64,000 nucleotides of DNA from Meloidogyne chitwoodi. Taxonomy: Eukaryota; Nematoda; Chromadorea; Rhabditida; Meloidogynidae. This document shows positions 1-16,923 of the stretch, piece by piece. The number at the start of each line of letters is the position of its first letter. Position 1 is the stretch's first letter. The notes under the pieces were generated by a model. The model had not been told where the DNA came from and searched no databases. It saw only the letters and a program-made list of their open reading frames with translations. Made by a program: the position numbers and the translations under genes. The stretch is from positions 1,736,001 to 1,800,000 of the forward strand of contig JACZZP010000010.1 of NCBI GenBank assembly GCA_015183035.1, in the 5' to 3' direction.

Positions 1-1317
1 TATTATTGATGCCAAAACAAAGAGGTGTGAAAATAAAATAAAAAATAACTACTAAAAAAAGAAGAAAAAAGCATTAACTAACTACCAAACAAAAATATTA
101 TTATATATTTTTTAGTTTTTTTTGGCGCCACTCGTTTTGGTATTTCTTCTTCTTTTTTTTTTACGGTCAGTTAATTATTATTTATTTTTTTAAACTATTA
201 TTTTTAGAGATATGTTTTCGTTAAAAGAAGAAAATTAAATTATTTATTTAAAATTAAATTATTTATTTAAAATTAAATTATTTATTTAAAATTAAATTAT
301 TTATTTAAAATTAAATTATTTTAAAAAGAAAAGTTTAATTACGCGTAAAGAAATAGATAAAAGATTTTAATTGAAAAGAAAAATAATAATTAATTATTAA
401 AAATACATATATCCCCCAAATATATGTTTAAAGACCTACAAATTTCCCAAAACATTAATTTATAAAAAAACACAAAGTTAATTATTTTAAAATATATTTT
501 TTTTTAAATTATTCCCAAAGGAAAAGACAATTTTTTTCGAACGCATAAATGCCTTGAGAAATTAAATAAATTATTAGACGTAAATATAAATAATTAATTA
601 GTAAATATATTTAAATAATATAAAATAGCTTTTTATTTAATCAATTAAATTTATTTTTTTAATAATAAATTATTTAAAATATTTATTCACTTTTTAAGTC
701 GCGCGGCTTAAAAAAACACTTAAATAATATTATTTAAATAATTATTATTTTTTAAATCCCTCTATTTATTCCCTTGTAAATATAAAATAAATACTTAAAA
801 ATAAAAAAATAAAAATATTAATTTAAAAAAATATTAAAGGCTTCTCTAAATTAAAAAAATATTTTTTTTAATTAAAAAGTGAAAATATATTTATATTTAA
901 TATTTTTTAAAATAAAAACATTAAAAATCAGAAAAAAAAAGTAAAAGTTATGAATTAATAAAACATTAAAAAAAAAAGTTACAAAAAAGAGGAAATAAAA
1001 TTATTTTTATTTTGAACAGAAATAATAAAAAATAAATGAAGCAAAAATAATTTAAAAAATTAATGAAACAGAATTTTATTAAATAAAAAATAATTAATTA
1101 TTATTTAAAAAAATAAAATAAATAAAAATTATGTTGATTTTCCTGTCTAGTCTATATATTTTGTTTCCTGTATTTTTTATATTTTAATTGTTAGATAAAA
1201 ATTAATAATTAAAAGTTAAAAAATAAATAAATATTTTATAAAAACAAAAAATGGCAAAAAAATAAACCAAAAAATTATAAAAAATAAACAAAAAACAATC
1301 TAAAACATTTTTAATAA
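1..1317. other. AT-rich spacer without recognisable gene
   Basis: The stretch is almost pure A/T with homopolymer runs and stop codons in every frame. Apart from the short tandem repeat listed separately I see no coding exon or RNA gene. Confidence 0.6.
233..320. repeat. 19-bp AT tandem repeat
   Basis: The unit aaattaaattatttattta is repeated head to tail about four and a half times without visible divergence. It is a simple minisatellite in gene-free DNA. Confidence 0.85.
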
Positions 1318-1968
1318 TTACAAACTTTTATTATTTTCAGAATTATCTATTAAATAGTATTGTTGTTGTTTATCTAAAGAAGATTGTTGTTGTTGAATTA
1401 TTATTTTACCAATAGTTTGAGTAAAAAAATTAGAATCATTTTTGGTTAATTCACTCAATTTTCTCTGCATTGACTTTTTTGCTTTTTGTGAAAGAAGAGT
1501 TAAAGAATATTTACGTTGTTCAATTATTGGAGAATTTCTTTATTTATTTAAATTTAAATATTAAAATATTAATTAAAACCTATTATTATTTGTTGATTTA
1601 AGACCAACAACACTTTTTGAACGCCAATCAAGATTTCCTTCTTTTCCATAACAAATACCTACTTTTCTGACTGAAGGAATTCTTTTTTTTCCGTTTTTAC
1701 TTTTGCTGGTTTCTTCTTCGTTCTCAATTTTTTTTCGTCTCCGGATAGAAGAAAAACGAGGTAATTTTTGAATTATTTGATTATCTTGTTCTTCTTCTTT
1801 TTGTTTAATATAATTATTAGAAAGAACAAATTGACGAATTGAAGCAAAACTTTTTTGATGAATTAATAAAGGACGTTGATTTTGAGATTTTAATGATGAT
1901 AAAGGTGTTTTTATATTTTTATTAGGATAAATTATTTTATTGTCGTAATTGTTTTTGTTGAGAGACAT
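1318..1968 (-). CDS. Hypothetical basic, low-complexity protein (2 exons)
   Basis: I do not recognise this protein. Two exons join cleanly as complement(1318..1537, 1580..1968), giving 202 residues. The first exon starts at an ATG (MSLNKNNYDNK) and ends in AG|gttttaatt; the 42-bp intron ends in taaag and the frame is preserved (N-R-N-S-P). The product is rich in Lys, Arg, Asn, Gln and Ser, with a basic patch (SSIRRRKK near residue 75), a Gln-rich tail (QQQQSSLDKQQQ) and no signal peptide or membrane segment. The basic clusters would suit a nuclear or nucleic-acid-associated protein, but that is only inference. The frame-preserving intron is the main evidence that the gene is real. A longer gene with further exons upstream cannot be excluded. 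Confidence 0.55.
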
Positions 1969-3141
1969 ATTTTTAGATATTTTGAAATTTTAAATATAAA
2001 ATTGACATTTAAAAAGAATTTATTTAATTAATTAATTAATTGAACAAAAAAAACAAATAAATTTGTAAATTTTAATAAATAATTCCTTAAATTAATACAA
2101 AACTAAAATACTTCTTAACATTAAAATATTTAATAAATAATTATAATAAATATAACTTCTCTCTTGTATATATTCCCCATAAAAGAAAATAAAAAAAAAT
2201 TCACTAAAATCTACAAAAACCCAAGCTTCTTTACATTTTTACTTTTTTTTGTAAATAAAAAATAGCAGAATATATTATATAAATTTATTCAATAAAAAAA
2301 AGTTAAATGGCTCTCCAAGGGAAAAAAAGAAATAATCTTTAAGGATTATTTTTGTTGGAATTTTATTAAATAAGAGATAAAATATACAAGAGAAAAGTAC
2401 AAAATAATTAAATTAGTTATTTTATTAAATATCAAAAAAGTTGAAAAAAAAAATTGTTTTTTTAAATGTTTAAAAAATAAAAGATTTGATTTTCCTCCTT
2501 CACATTTTTATTTTTCTATTGTTCTTTTCTTAAAAATTTTTTTTCTAATTTTCCCAAAAAACGGATGCAAAAAATTCGTGACTGGAAGAAAATAGTTATT
2601 TAGAAGGGCAATATAACAAAAGAATTTAACACTAAAAAACTCATTAGAGAGAATCTAACTTTTAGAATAACAAAAATATAAACAAAAATAAAAGTTAAAA
2701 AATAGAAAAAAATCAATAAAGACAATTTTAAATAAAAATTATAATATATAATTTAAAAAATTAATCTAAATAATTTAAAAATAAGTTTAAAATTAATAAT
2801 GAAAATTTTAAAATTTCTGAATTTGGATTTATTTGGAAAATAAGAAAAATCGATTTTTAGGACACCCCAGAAATCTTAAAGTTATGAAAGATTGACAAAA
2901 ATTTTCAGAAGTTATTTTCTGATATTGAGAGAAGTTAATATAAACTTTTTATTGAAGATGGGAGACTTTAATTAAAAATTTTTTAGAAAAATCTTTAGTC
3001 ATTAAACAGATACACGAAAATTATTTTACAAAGTAGGCTGCAATCTATATGGGAAATAAATTTTGTTTTCCTAAAATGATAACTAAGGAAAATATTAACA
3101 GCCTTATAATAAGATAGAATAAATAAATAAATAATAACTAA
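1969..3141. other. AT-rich intergenic region
   Basis: No exon with conserved protein content is visible on either strand. It contains only A/T runs and short random frames. It could hold the 3' UTR of the zinc-ribbon gene to its right, or further unrecognised exons of that gene. Confidence 0.5.
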
Positions 3142-3336
3142 CTAACCATTTGTTAAAACATCGTCCACATCATAATCTTCATTTGTTCCATCTTGAAAAG
3201 GTACTGCTTGCCTTTCCTCCTCATCTTCTTCCAAAATAGCTCCACAATTTGAACAGGAGAAACCAAAATCGGAATTATTTCCACCAGAATATTTTGAAGA
3301 AAATTCAAAGTTACAATAAGGACATGAACGTTGCAT
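3142..3336 (-). CDS. Orphan TFIIB-type zinc-ribbon protein, 64 aa
   Basis: The short frame begins MQRSCPYCNF and carries a four-cysteine ribbon: CPYC at residues 5-8 and CSNCGAILEE from residue 28. The CxxCGA(I/V)LEE signature is typical of the N-terminal ribbon of TFIIB, BRF1 and BRF2, which contacts the RNA polymerase. After the ribbon comes an acidic tail (DEEEE, NEDYDVDDV). The cyclin folds that complete every TFIIB-class factor are not seen here or downstream. It resembles the first exon of the complete BRF1 gene at 11557..14087 (M-x-R-x-CP-x-CN and CGA-x-LEE in both) but is clearly diverged. Translation ends at a TAG overlapping a possible donor (ATG|gttagt), so an unrecognised downstream exon is possible. 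It may be a small stand-alone ribbon protein, a diverged partial BRF paralogue or a relic. Confidence 0.6.
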   Translation of the reverse strand: MQRSCPYCNFEFSSKYSGGNNSDFGFSCSNCGAILEEDEEERQAVPFQDGTNEDYDVDDVLTNG

Positions 3337-3676
3337 TTGTTAAGTCGAAATTATAGCAATAAAAACCTATAATTTTAAAAACATTAAAAAAAATATTAGA
3401 GAAAAAGATTACAATCAAAAAAAAAATTAATCATTTATGGGGAGAAAATAATAAATTCCAAAGTAACGATCAACATTAAATCCAAAAATTATAATGATGA
3501 CCTCTCATCATTTTACTATAGTCTCTAATTTATGCTTCTCTGCAAATGATTTTATTTTTAATTCTTTGGCGTTTTGTTGTTAATATTTATTTATAAATAC
3601 TCCAATTGAGTCTAAAAGTCATATTTTTTGTTTCACCAATTTATCTCACATTAGAATAATATTCTTGATGATTTAG
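3337..3676. promoter_or_regulatory. Divergent intergenic region, probable shared promoter
   Basis: This 340-bp gap separates two genes transcribed away from each other (zinc ribbon on minus, DUF5522 protein on plus). No specific motif is recognised. Calling it a promoter rests only on the head-to-head arrangement. Confidence 0.35.
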
Positions 3677-4295
3677 ATGTTATTTAAAAGAATTATTTAT
3701 ATTTCTCAATCATCTCTAAAGTTTAATAAATTCCAAAATGTATCATCTGTTGCTGTTTCCGATAATGAAGGTTTTATTTAAATTTATCGAAAGATTTTAA
3801 TTAGTTTTTGTCAGAATCTGGTCAAAAACAGTCAAAACAAATCAGAACACTTAATCGTGAAAATTCTTTTCCTACTCATTTTGCTCCAAGTCGAGGAATT
3901 GGACGTCCAATTTATTCATTAATTCCAGGCCCAAAAGGAGAACTTCTTTCTGATTATGTTCTTTTTGAGGAAACAATGAAGAGACAAAGAGTTTCTTGGC
4001 TTAGTTATGATAAAATGACTAGTGAAGAGAGAACTATTTATCTTGCACATTATAAAGCAATTGAAAAAAGAAAATTATGGTTAATTTTTATAAATATTTT
4101 TAATTAAGTTTTCATTATTTTTTTATTTTTAGGTATAAGTGCCCTTTTACTGGATTTATTATAGATACAGTTTCCAAACTTTTATATGATGGAAGATGCT
4201 GTGGGAATGGATGTAGACATTGCCCTTATCAATTAGAAGGATGTGATGAAAAAATTAAAAAATCATTGATTTGGAATGGTGCTTATTATGTATAA
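3677..4295 (+). CDS. DUF5522/C1orf53-like cysteine-rich protein
   Basis: Three exons (3677..3770, 3815..4079, 4133..4295) join in frame to 173 residues. Intron 1 ends in tttttgtcag and intron 2 in tatttttag. The C-terminal exon reads YKCPFTGFIIDTVSKLL and then CCGNGCRHCPY, the hallmark cysteine cluster of the DUF5522 family (human C1orf53). The function of that family is not established; the paired cysteines suggest metal binding. The N-terminus starts MLFKRIIYISQSSLKF, short, basic and amphipathic, compatible with mitochondrial import. The middle exon holds GIGRPIYSLIPGPKGELL and a charged helix (EERTIYLAHYKAIEKRKL). The start was chosen as the ATG whose frame joins intron 1. It is head-to-head with the zinc-ribbon gene. 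Confidence 0.8.
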
Positions 4296-4863
4296 AAATT
4301 GTTTATTTTGAATATTTTTCTTGTTTTATTTAAATTGATTATTTAAATATATACCTAACTAATATTTTATTTTTATGCTATTTCTAATTATTTTAAAAAC
4401 GTTAATATAGTATAAGTAATTCAAAATAATTTTTCAAACGATAGAAAAATAATTTTTGAACAATTTTTCATTTTATTAAAATTCTAAAAAATTCTTTAAA
4501 CTATCCCTCCACTTTTCTAGATTTTTACAAAGATTGAAATATGTTTTGATCTTTTAACAATTTTTCGATGTCAGAAAAGATCTATTGCTTTTATTTCGGG
4601 TCAGATTTATCACCTAAACTTTTTTGTCATCATTTTCCTGCTTATAACATTTAAATGGGATGAATAGCAGTTTCATTTATTTTCCCCTACTTTTACTATT
4701 TATAGTATGTGTTATGTCTTCTTCCTTTATAATTTTTTTATCTCTTTTAATGTTGCCTAGAGAACAGATTTTATTTGTTTATTAAAATATATTTTTATTA
4801 AATCAAATATTTTATTCTAAATAAATTTTTTAAGTTATAAAGTGTTAGAAAAATTTCGATATT
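4296..4863. other. Intergenic spacer
   Basis: The 568 bp between the DUF5522-like gene and the ABC transporter show no coding exon. The distance argues against a tight operon pair. Promoter elements of the transporter probably lie here, but none is identifiable by eye. Confidence 0.5.
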
Positions 4864-11065
<6,202 letters not shown>

Positions 11066-11556
11066 TAAAAAGATTTTTAGATCAATTTTGTTTTTTTGTT
11101 TAACGTTATAAAAAATATTAATAAATTTCTGGGATCTTGTCCATATTATTGCGTCTTAAAGGAAAAAAATTGTTAATAAAAATTTTGATTGACCATCATT
11201 TTGTACATTGGACTCATAAAATGGACCAGATTCAATTTTATTTTATAGGTTTTTCTTACAATTAGGGGAGGAAAACTTACACAATTAAAATTTTATTGTT
11301 TAATGTTTTAAATAAATGTTTAGTTATAACTAGAAAATTCTAATCTCATAAAATTTGAATATTTTTTTTTGTATTTTTAGAATTGAGAGTATTAAAGTAC
11401 AATACTAAAAGGAAATAACAAAAAATTAAAGACTGAACGTAACAAACAATTTTAATTAAAAAATATACCAAAAACTTTTAGATCATACACTCAGTCAGGT
11501 AAAAATTATTAAAACAAGTTATTTACTATTCAACAATATTTTGGTTATTTTTCTTA
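11066..11556. other. Convergent 3' intergenic region
   Basis: The 491 bp between the ABC transporter (+) and BRF1 (-) end in opposing stop codons. No coding or RNA feature is seen. It should hold both 3' UTRs; several AATAAA-like hexamers are present but are not informative in such AT-rich DNA. Confidence 0.5.
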
Positions 11557-14087
11557 TCAGAATTCTTCTTCAATTTTTTTAAGAATCTCATAATTTATTT
11601 TGCTTGACAAGTTCTTTTCCTGAAATTGGAAAATAATTTCAAAAAATTAAAAGAAAAACCTTTATCACTTGAAGCATTGCTTCATTTGGATCATTTGCTT
11701 CTTTTTTAAGTGCAGAATTGATATTTGGCTTACGTTTTTTTCTTTGTGGTAGAGTGTTGCTTTTTTCTTTTTTAATGTTCTGTGCCTCTTCTTTGATCTT
11801 TCGTCTATTAAAAAATTAATTTGATAATCTCAAAATAAAAGTATCTTCGAAACGTATTAAATATGGACAAAATATTGCCAAATATAGGCAAAAAATAAAT
11901 AAAAATCAAACTTTTCAGCCATTAATTGTAAATGTTCAGAGTTCCTGGCCATCCAATACTTTGATTTAATTGAAGCTTCTGTGTCCGTTAGAATATAAGA
12001 ATCAATTTCTTCATCATCAATTCCTTGGTAACATTTAGTTTTTATTTTAAAAAATTAAAAGTAACCTGTAAGATCCAAATTTCCATCCTCTTCGTCTTTA
12101 TTTGAATCAAACTTGGTTGCTTCACATTTTCTTTCAACTTGTTTGTCACTTGAAGGCCTAAGACCAAGTGATTCTAATGTTGGACCATATTCAGAATAAG
12201 AACTTAAAAATGATATTTAAATAAAATTATAATAAAATAAAAGGTAGAATAATAAAAAAAGAAAAAGTTATTAAAAGTTGTCTAAATTTAAATAGAATAT
12301 ATTTAACTAATGTAAGCCAAAACTTAGGAAATTACAGAAATTTAAAAACCTTGTTGACGGTGATCGATCTTCTGCCAATTCAAAAACTGTGTCCAGCATC
12401 TCTTCACGTAAAATACAATTTGCTTTTGACAGTTCTGGCACTCCTTGGTCAGCAATATTCCCAACAATCATTTTTGCATAGGGTGAATTTTTAAGTCGCC
12501 TTTGGAGTTCAATTTCGAATTCACGGCGTAAAGGTTCAAACTAAAAATAAGATAAAAATAAGGCTAATTAAAAAATTTTCTTTTTTGCGAGAAGGAATAC
12601 ACTGCTCGTTATGTAAAAATAATTAAAAATATACTTCATTTGCAGCAGACTCTGCAGCTTTTTCCTCATCTCGTTTTCGCCTTTCATCTTCAATCATTCG
12701 CTTTTTTGATTCTTGAAATGCTGGAGGATCTTCGCTTTCTTCCAAGTCAACATTATTGAATTCATCAATTGTTAATAATCCAGATGGAGTATTGGCAAAC
12801 TCGTCAAGACGGCGTTTTACTACACCATGGCTTACATGAACAATATTAACTATATCGGCTACAGATCTAAAAAAATTTTTAAAATTAAAAAATGAGAAAA
12901 TATCAAATAAAATTAATTTGCCTATTTAAATTAAAGGCGCGCGATGCTAGCAACAAAGCTGCTCCACAAATTCCTGTTGGTCGTCGACCAGTGGACATCC
13001 AGTCGCGTTTCATTCGCTGAATTATGCGCGTAGCTAACAAAGCAATCTGTTGAAAATGTTTTATACTCATCAACAATAGTCTCGAAAACAAAATATAAAA
13101 ACCTCTTTTTGCTTATCACCAAAATCAAGCATTGCAGTGAATCTGAGAACATAAATACAAGGATCAGTTGGAGGAAGTTTTATAAAAAGAGATCGAGATA
13201 GAAAGCCTAGTGTTCGGCCGAGATCAAAGATATTGATCTAAAATAAATAGTGGTAAAATAGTTTTAAAATTCAAAAACAAACCTGAGTAGCATCACTAAA
13301 ATCCAAAAGTAAATGAGATGTGTTTTCACTTCTACAAGCCATATAAAGACAGGAAACAACAACATGAGAGCGCAGTCTACCCCTAGTTAATTTTTTGGTA
13401 ACACACATTTTGAAAAAGCCATATGCCAGTTCAACACAGTGTTGGTTAATTCTGAGATGATTGGCAACCTATGTAAAATAATCTGGTAAGAATATAAGAA
13501 ACAATGAATCTTCTTGAAAAAAAAAGTTTATACCTCTTGTAGTCGCTTTCGTCCTCTTTGGAAAGTTGTCTCCCGAGATTCTGTACGAGGGAGGCCATTG
13601 TACCCAGCAACACCTGTTGGCTGGGCACGGTCCCTGCTAACGAATTGGCCTACATTAATTATTCAAAGATTAAAAATAAAGAAAATAAAAAGGTATCTAC
13701 AAAATCTAATATTAAAAAGGAATAGATTTGCGAATATTTATTACCAATATCACATATGAGTCAAGTGGATATTTGAATAAATTTTTGCTACGAGAAGGGT
13801 TCGAACCACTAACATAACATTCGTATGTGCAGTCATAATCCACTAAACCACATACAACTTATAGGTGGGATCGAATTTTTCAATTATCAAGTTAGAAATC
13901 GACAGTAATTAAAAAAAATTAAAAACTTACCAATAACTTCTTGTCCACCCCCACGCTCTTGGAACTGAACATCAGATACAATATTAGATTCTTCCAAAAC
14001 AGCTCCACAACCGGTACAAATTGCATCACCTCTTCCAGAGTCTTCTTCGATTTCTGATGAATTACAAAAAGGACATGTTCTTGTCAT
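11557..14087 (-). CDS. brf-1: BRF1, TFIIIB subunit for RNA polymerase III initiation
   Basis: BRF1 joins TBP and BDP1 in TFIIIB and recruits Pol III to tRNA and 5S genes in the nucleus. Exon 1 (13931..14087) encodes MTRTCPFCNS and CTGCGAVLEESNIVSDVQF, the Zn ribbon. It splices to GQFVSRDRAQPTGVAGYNG (exon starting at 13649). The two cyclin repeats follow: RINQHCVELAYGFFKM, LTRGRLRSHVVVSCLYMACR, LPPTDPCIYVLRF, RIIQRMKRDWMSTGRRP with GICGAALLLASRAF, and RRLDEFANTPSG. The C-terminal Brf1 homology block is also present (GIDDEEIDSYILTD...IKSKYWM; SSKINYEILKKIEEEF-stop). All expected blocks are in order with no internal stop once about ten short introns are removed. The start is the ATG immediately before the ribbon. 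A tRNA-like remnant sits in intron 1, and the gene shares a 134-bp divergent promoter with NDUFAF7. Confidence 0.93.
13787..13858 (-). other. Degenerate tRNA-like sequence in BRF1 intron 1
   Basis: On the minus strand a box A-like element (TGGTTTAGTGG) is followed about 30 nt later by a perfect box B core (GGTTCGAACCC). A 5-bp anticodon-like stem (ACATA/TATGT) with a 7-nt loop lies between them. The T stem does not pair properly, the variable region is too short and position 33 is not T. It is therefore not a standard functional tRNA. A decayed tRNA or the head of a tRNA-derived SINE fits best. Confidence 0.4.
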
Positions 14088-14221
14088 TTTTATTAAATAA
14101 TTCCCTAAGTATTTTATCAATCAAATTTACGAAGATTAATCATCAACATTAAAAAAAGCAATCGAAACAGTCAAAATCAAGAAGCAAGCAAAGGATCTAG
14201 TTGACCTTTTATAAAAACATA
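14088..14221. promoter_or_regulatory. Compact bidirectional promoter region (BRF1 / NDUFAF7)
   Basis: Only 134 bp separate the two divergent start codons of BRF1 and NDUFAF7, so both promoters and 5' leaders must lie here. No factor site is identifiable by eye. Confidence 0.5.
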
Positions 14222-16402
14222 ATGCCAATTTATAAATTAATGATCCAATTATTCGCAGATTTTTTAAATAATTCTTTTATCCATGAAAAGTTAATCTTTA
14301 AAGTTTTTAGATTTATTAATATGCTTACTTCCCAATTTCGTTCTTCATTGAAATTAGAGAAAAAAATTTCTCAAATTGTTCTACCTTTATTTAATTTTCG
14401 AGAAAAAAATTTTTCAATAGCTTCTTCTTCTAAAAAATCTACTATTGAACATGAAAAAGTTCTTGAACGTTTTATAATAGATCGAATTCGGTCTACTGGT
14501 CCAATAAGTTTATCAGAATATATGAAATTATGTGTATCTTCACAATATGGGTATTACGCACAGAAAGTTTGTTTTTTATTTTAAATATTTTATTTGGGTT
14601 TTTATGATCTTTTTTTTAATTTTAAAATCAAGTTAGGATTTTTTTAAATTAAAAAATTTAATGTTTTTAATTAATATTTTTTAATTTTACTGATTAAGAT
14701 TTTTTAGGCAAAAATATTTGGTGATGGAGAAGGTTTTATTTTTTTACTTTTTGAAAATTAAAATTTTTAAATCTTTTTGTTTATAATATTTAATTTAATA
14801 TTTTGAAAATTTTTTTCTTTACTTTTAGGTGATTTTATTACATCACCCGAGCTGACACAAGTTTTTGGTGAATTGGTTTGTTTTATTATTTTTTTAATTT
14901 CTGATTCTTTTTTCTCTCTTTTTGACTATGTAATATTTAAAAATGTGCAGATTTTTTAACATTTTTTTAATTATTTTATTAATAGATTGGAGCATGGCTA
15001 TTAAATGAATTACATATGACTGGATGGGAGGGACCTTGGAATTTAGTAGAATTAGGTCCGGGAACAGGTGCATTAATGGTTGATGTTTTAAATGTTTTAA
15101 ATAAATTGAAGTCTGATAATAAATGTTCTGTTCATTTAATTGAAAAATCTTCTCAATTAATTAAAAAACAAAAAGTAATGTTTGAACAACATTTATTAAA
15201 TAAAACAATTGATTTATGTTGGCATGATTCTGTTGAAGATATACCTGAAGGGGTAATTTTTTAAACATCATTTTAACATTTTAAAATTAATTTTTTATTA
15301 AAATAACTTTTTTTTTAATTTTTTAGTTTACAATTTTTATTTCTAATGAATTTTTTGATGCATTACCTATTCATCAATTTGTACGAGATGAAGAAAACCC
15401 AAAAATTTGGCATGAAGTTTATGTTCAATTATCAAATGGAAAATGTGAAATTGATGAAGAAGATGGCCAAATACTTTCAAAAAAACATTTTTGTTTTGGT
15501 CTTTCTCAAGGTTTTTTTTACTTAAAAAAATAATTAATTTATATAAATAATTGAGATGAGAATAAAAACCTTTCTTTTTATTAGATGAAAACATTCATAC
15601 TCGTGCATATATTCCAAAACATATTAGAAATGATTTGTCACAAAATAAATGGGAATGTAGTCCAATGGCAACAAATATTCTAAACGAAATTGTCAAAAAG
15701 TTAGTTTTTTCATTTAATTTTATTAAGTATTTAGATTTACTACAAATGGTGGTTTTGCATTAATCATTGATTATGGGTATTTTTTAAGTTTAAATATTTT
15801 TATTTATTTTTTATTAGACACGATGGAGACAGAAAAACTCATTCACTTCGTGCATATTCAAATCATTCAATTGTTGACCCATTAGATTGTCCTGGCAGAA
15901 TTGACTTGACAGCAGATGTTGATTTTGGGGAATTAAAAAGATCAATTGATGGAAAATGTTTAACATTTGGACCAATTGAACAAAGGTTTTTTATTTAAAT
16001 AATTATTTTTTGGATGATATATACCTTTAAAATGTTTTTTGTTTAATTTTTGATATAAAAATATGTAAAAACAATTTTTAACTAAAATTACTTTAAAGGC
16101 AATTCCTTACACAACTTGGACTTATAAATCGATTAGAGTATTTATTACGTAAATCAACAACAACTGAACAGCGTGAAGCACTTCTTAATTCTTGTAATAT
16201 TCTTGTCTCTGATGCTGAAATGGGTGCACGTTTTAAAGTATTTTTATATTTTAAAATTAATTAATTAAAATAATTTAATTTTTAGGTATTTTCATTATTT
16301 CCAAATACACTCTCCGAAATTATCAAAAAAAGAGGTGGGATACCAGCAGGATTTGCATCTCCTTTGCCCCATCTTGAAGATGAAAGTTTAACGAATGATT
16401 AA
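14222..16402 (+). CDS. ndufaf7: NDUFAF7, mitochondrial complex I assembly arginine methyltransferase (MidA family)
   Basis: NDUFAF7 symmetrically dimethylates an arginine of NDUFS2 in the mitochondrial matrix, an early step of complex I assembly. Recognisable blocks in order: PISLSEYMKLCVSSQYGYYA, GDFITSPELTQVFGELIGAW, the SAM-binding motif LVELGPGTGALM (near 15040), SVHLIEKSSQL, FISNEFFDALPIHQF (the conserved NEFFDALP motif), GGFALIIDYGHDG, RIDLTADVDFGELKRS, LTFGPIEQRQFL and MGARFKVFSLFP. The protein ends HLEDESLTND-stop. This is the full domain set of the DUF185/MidA methyltransferases. The N-terminus is basic and Ser-rich (SQFRSSLKLEKKIS), suiting a mitochondrial presequence. Start choice is uncertain: ATG 14222 is the first in frame and a later one near 14321 is also plausible. 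It is divergent from BRF1. Confidence 0.92.
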
Positions 16403-16923
16403 AAATTATTTTTATATTTATTTATTTTAATTATTTTTTAAATAAAAAAATATTAATTAAATATTTAATATAAATTAAAAATTAATAATTTATTTAATAA
16501 AAAAAATTAATTTTTGCTACTTTTGATCACCAAAAAGAAAATAAAATTTCCCTTATAATAATAAATATTTTTAATTAATAAAGAGGGAAATATAATTATT
16601 TATTTATTTTTGTACTTTTTGTATAATTTAATTTATTTTTTAAATTAAAAGGGAAGATTAATTTTGTCTCTTTTTTTACTCTCTTTAATATTTTTTTATT
16701 AAATTAATCGGATTTTTATTTGTCCACATAATAATATTTTTTTAGTTGAGAGGTAGGTCATTGCCTTCTTAAATAATAAATAAACAAATTTTAAAAATTT
16801 GTATTTGTCAAAAGATTGAAAAAAAATAAAATATTTTATTATTCTTGCGCAGATCAATTTTATATATAGGCCATTTAATAAATTAATATTTAATTAATTA
16901 ATTTATTTATTTAAATTAAAATA
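16403..16923. other. Intergenic spacer
   Basis: These 521 bp between NDUFAF7 and the M1-like gene contain no visible exon. The TATATATA-like run near 16860 lies about 60 bp upstream of the next start codon, but in this base composition it carries little weight. Confidence 0.45.

Noticed and set aside
3142..3336. Possibility that the zinc ribbon is exon 1 of the gene at 1318-1968
   Set aside because: The 1318-1968 gene has its own ATG exon, no conserved cyclin-fold content, and no splice evidence links the two.
12903..13152. Overlapping minus-strand frames resembling separate small proteins
   Set aside because: One frame (IIQRMKRDWMSTGRRP) is a BRF1 cyclin-repeat exon; the other is its shadow.
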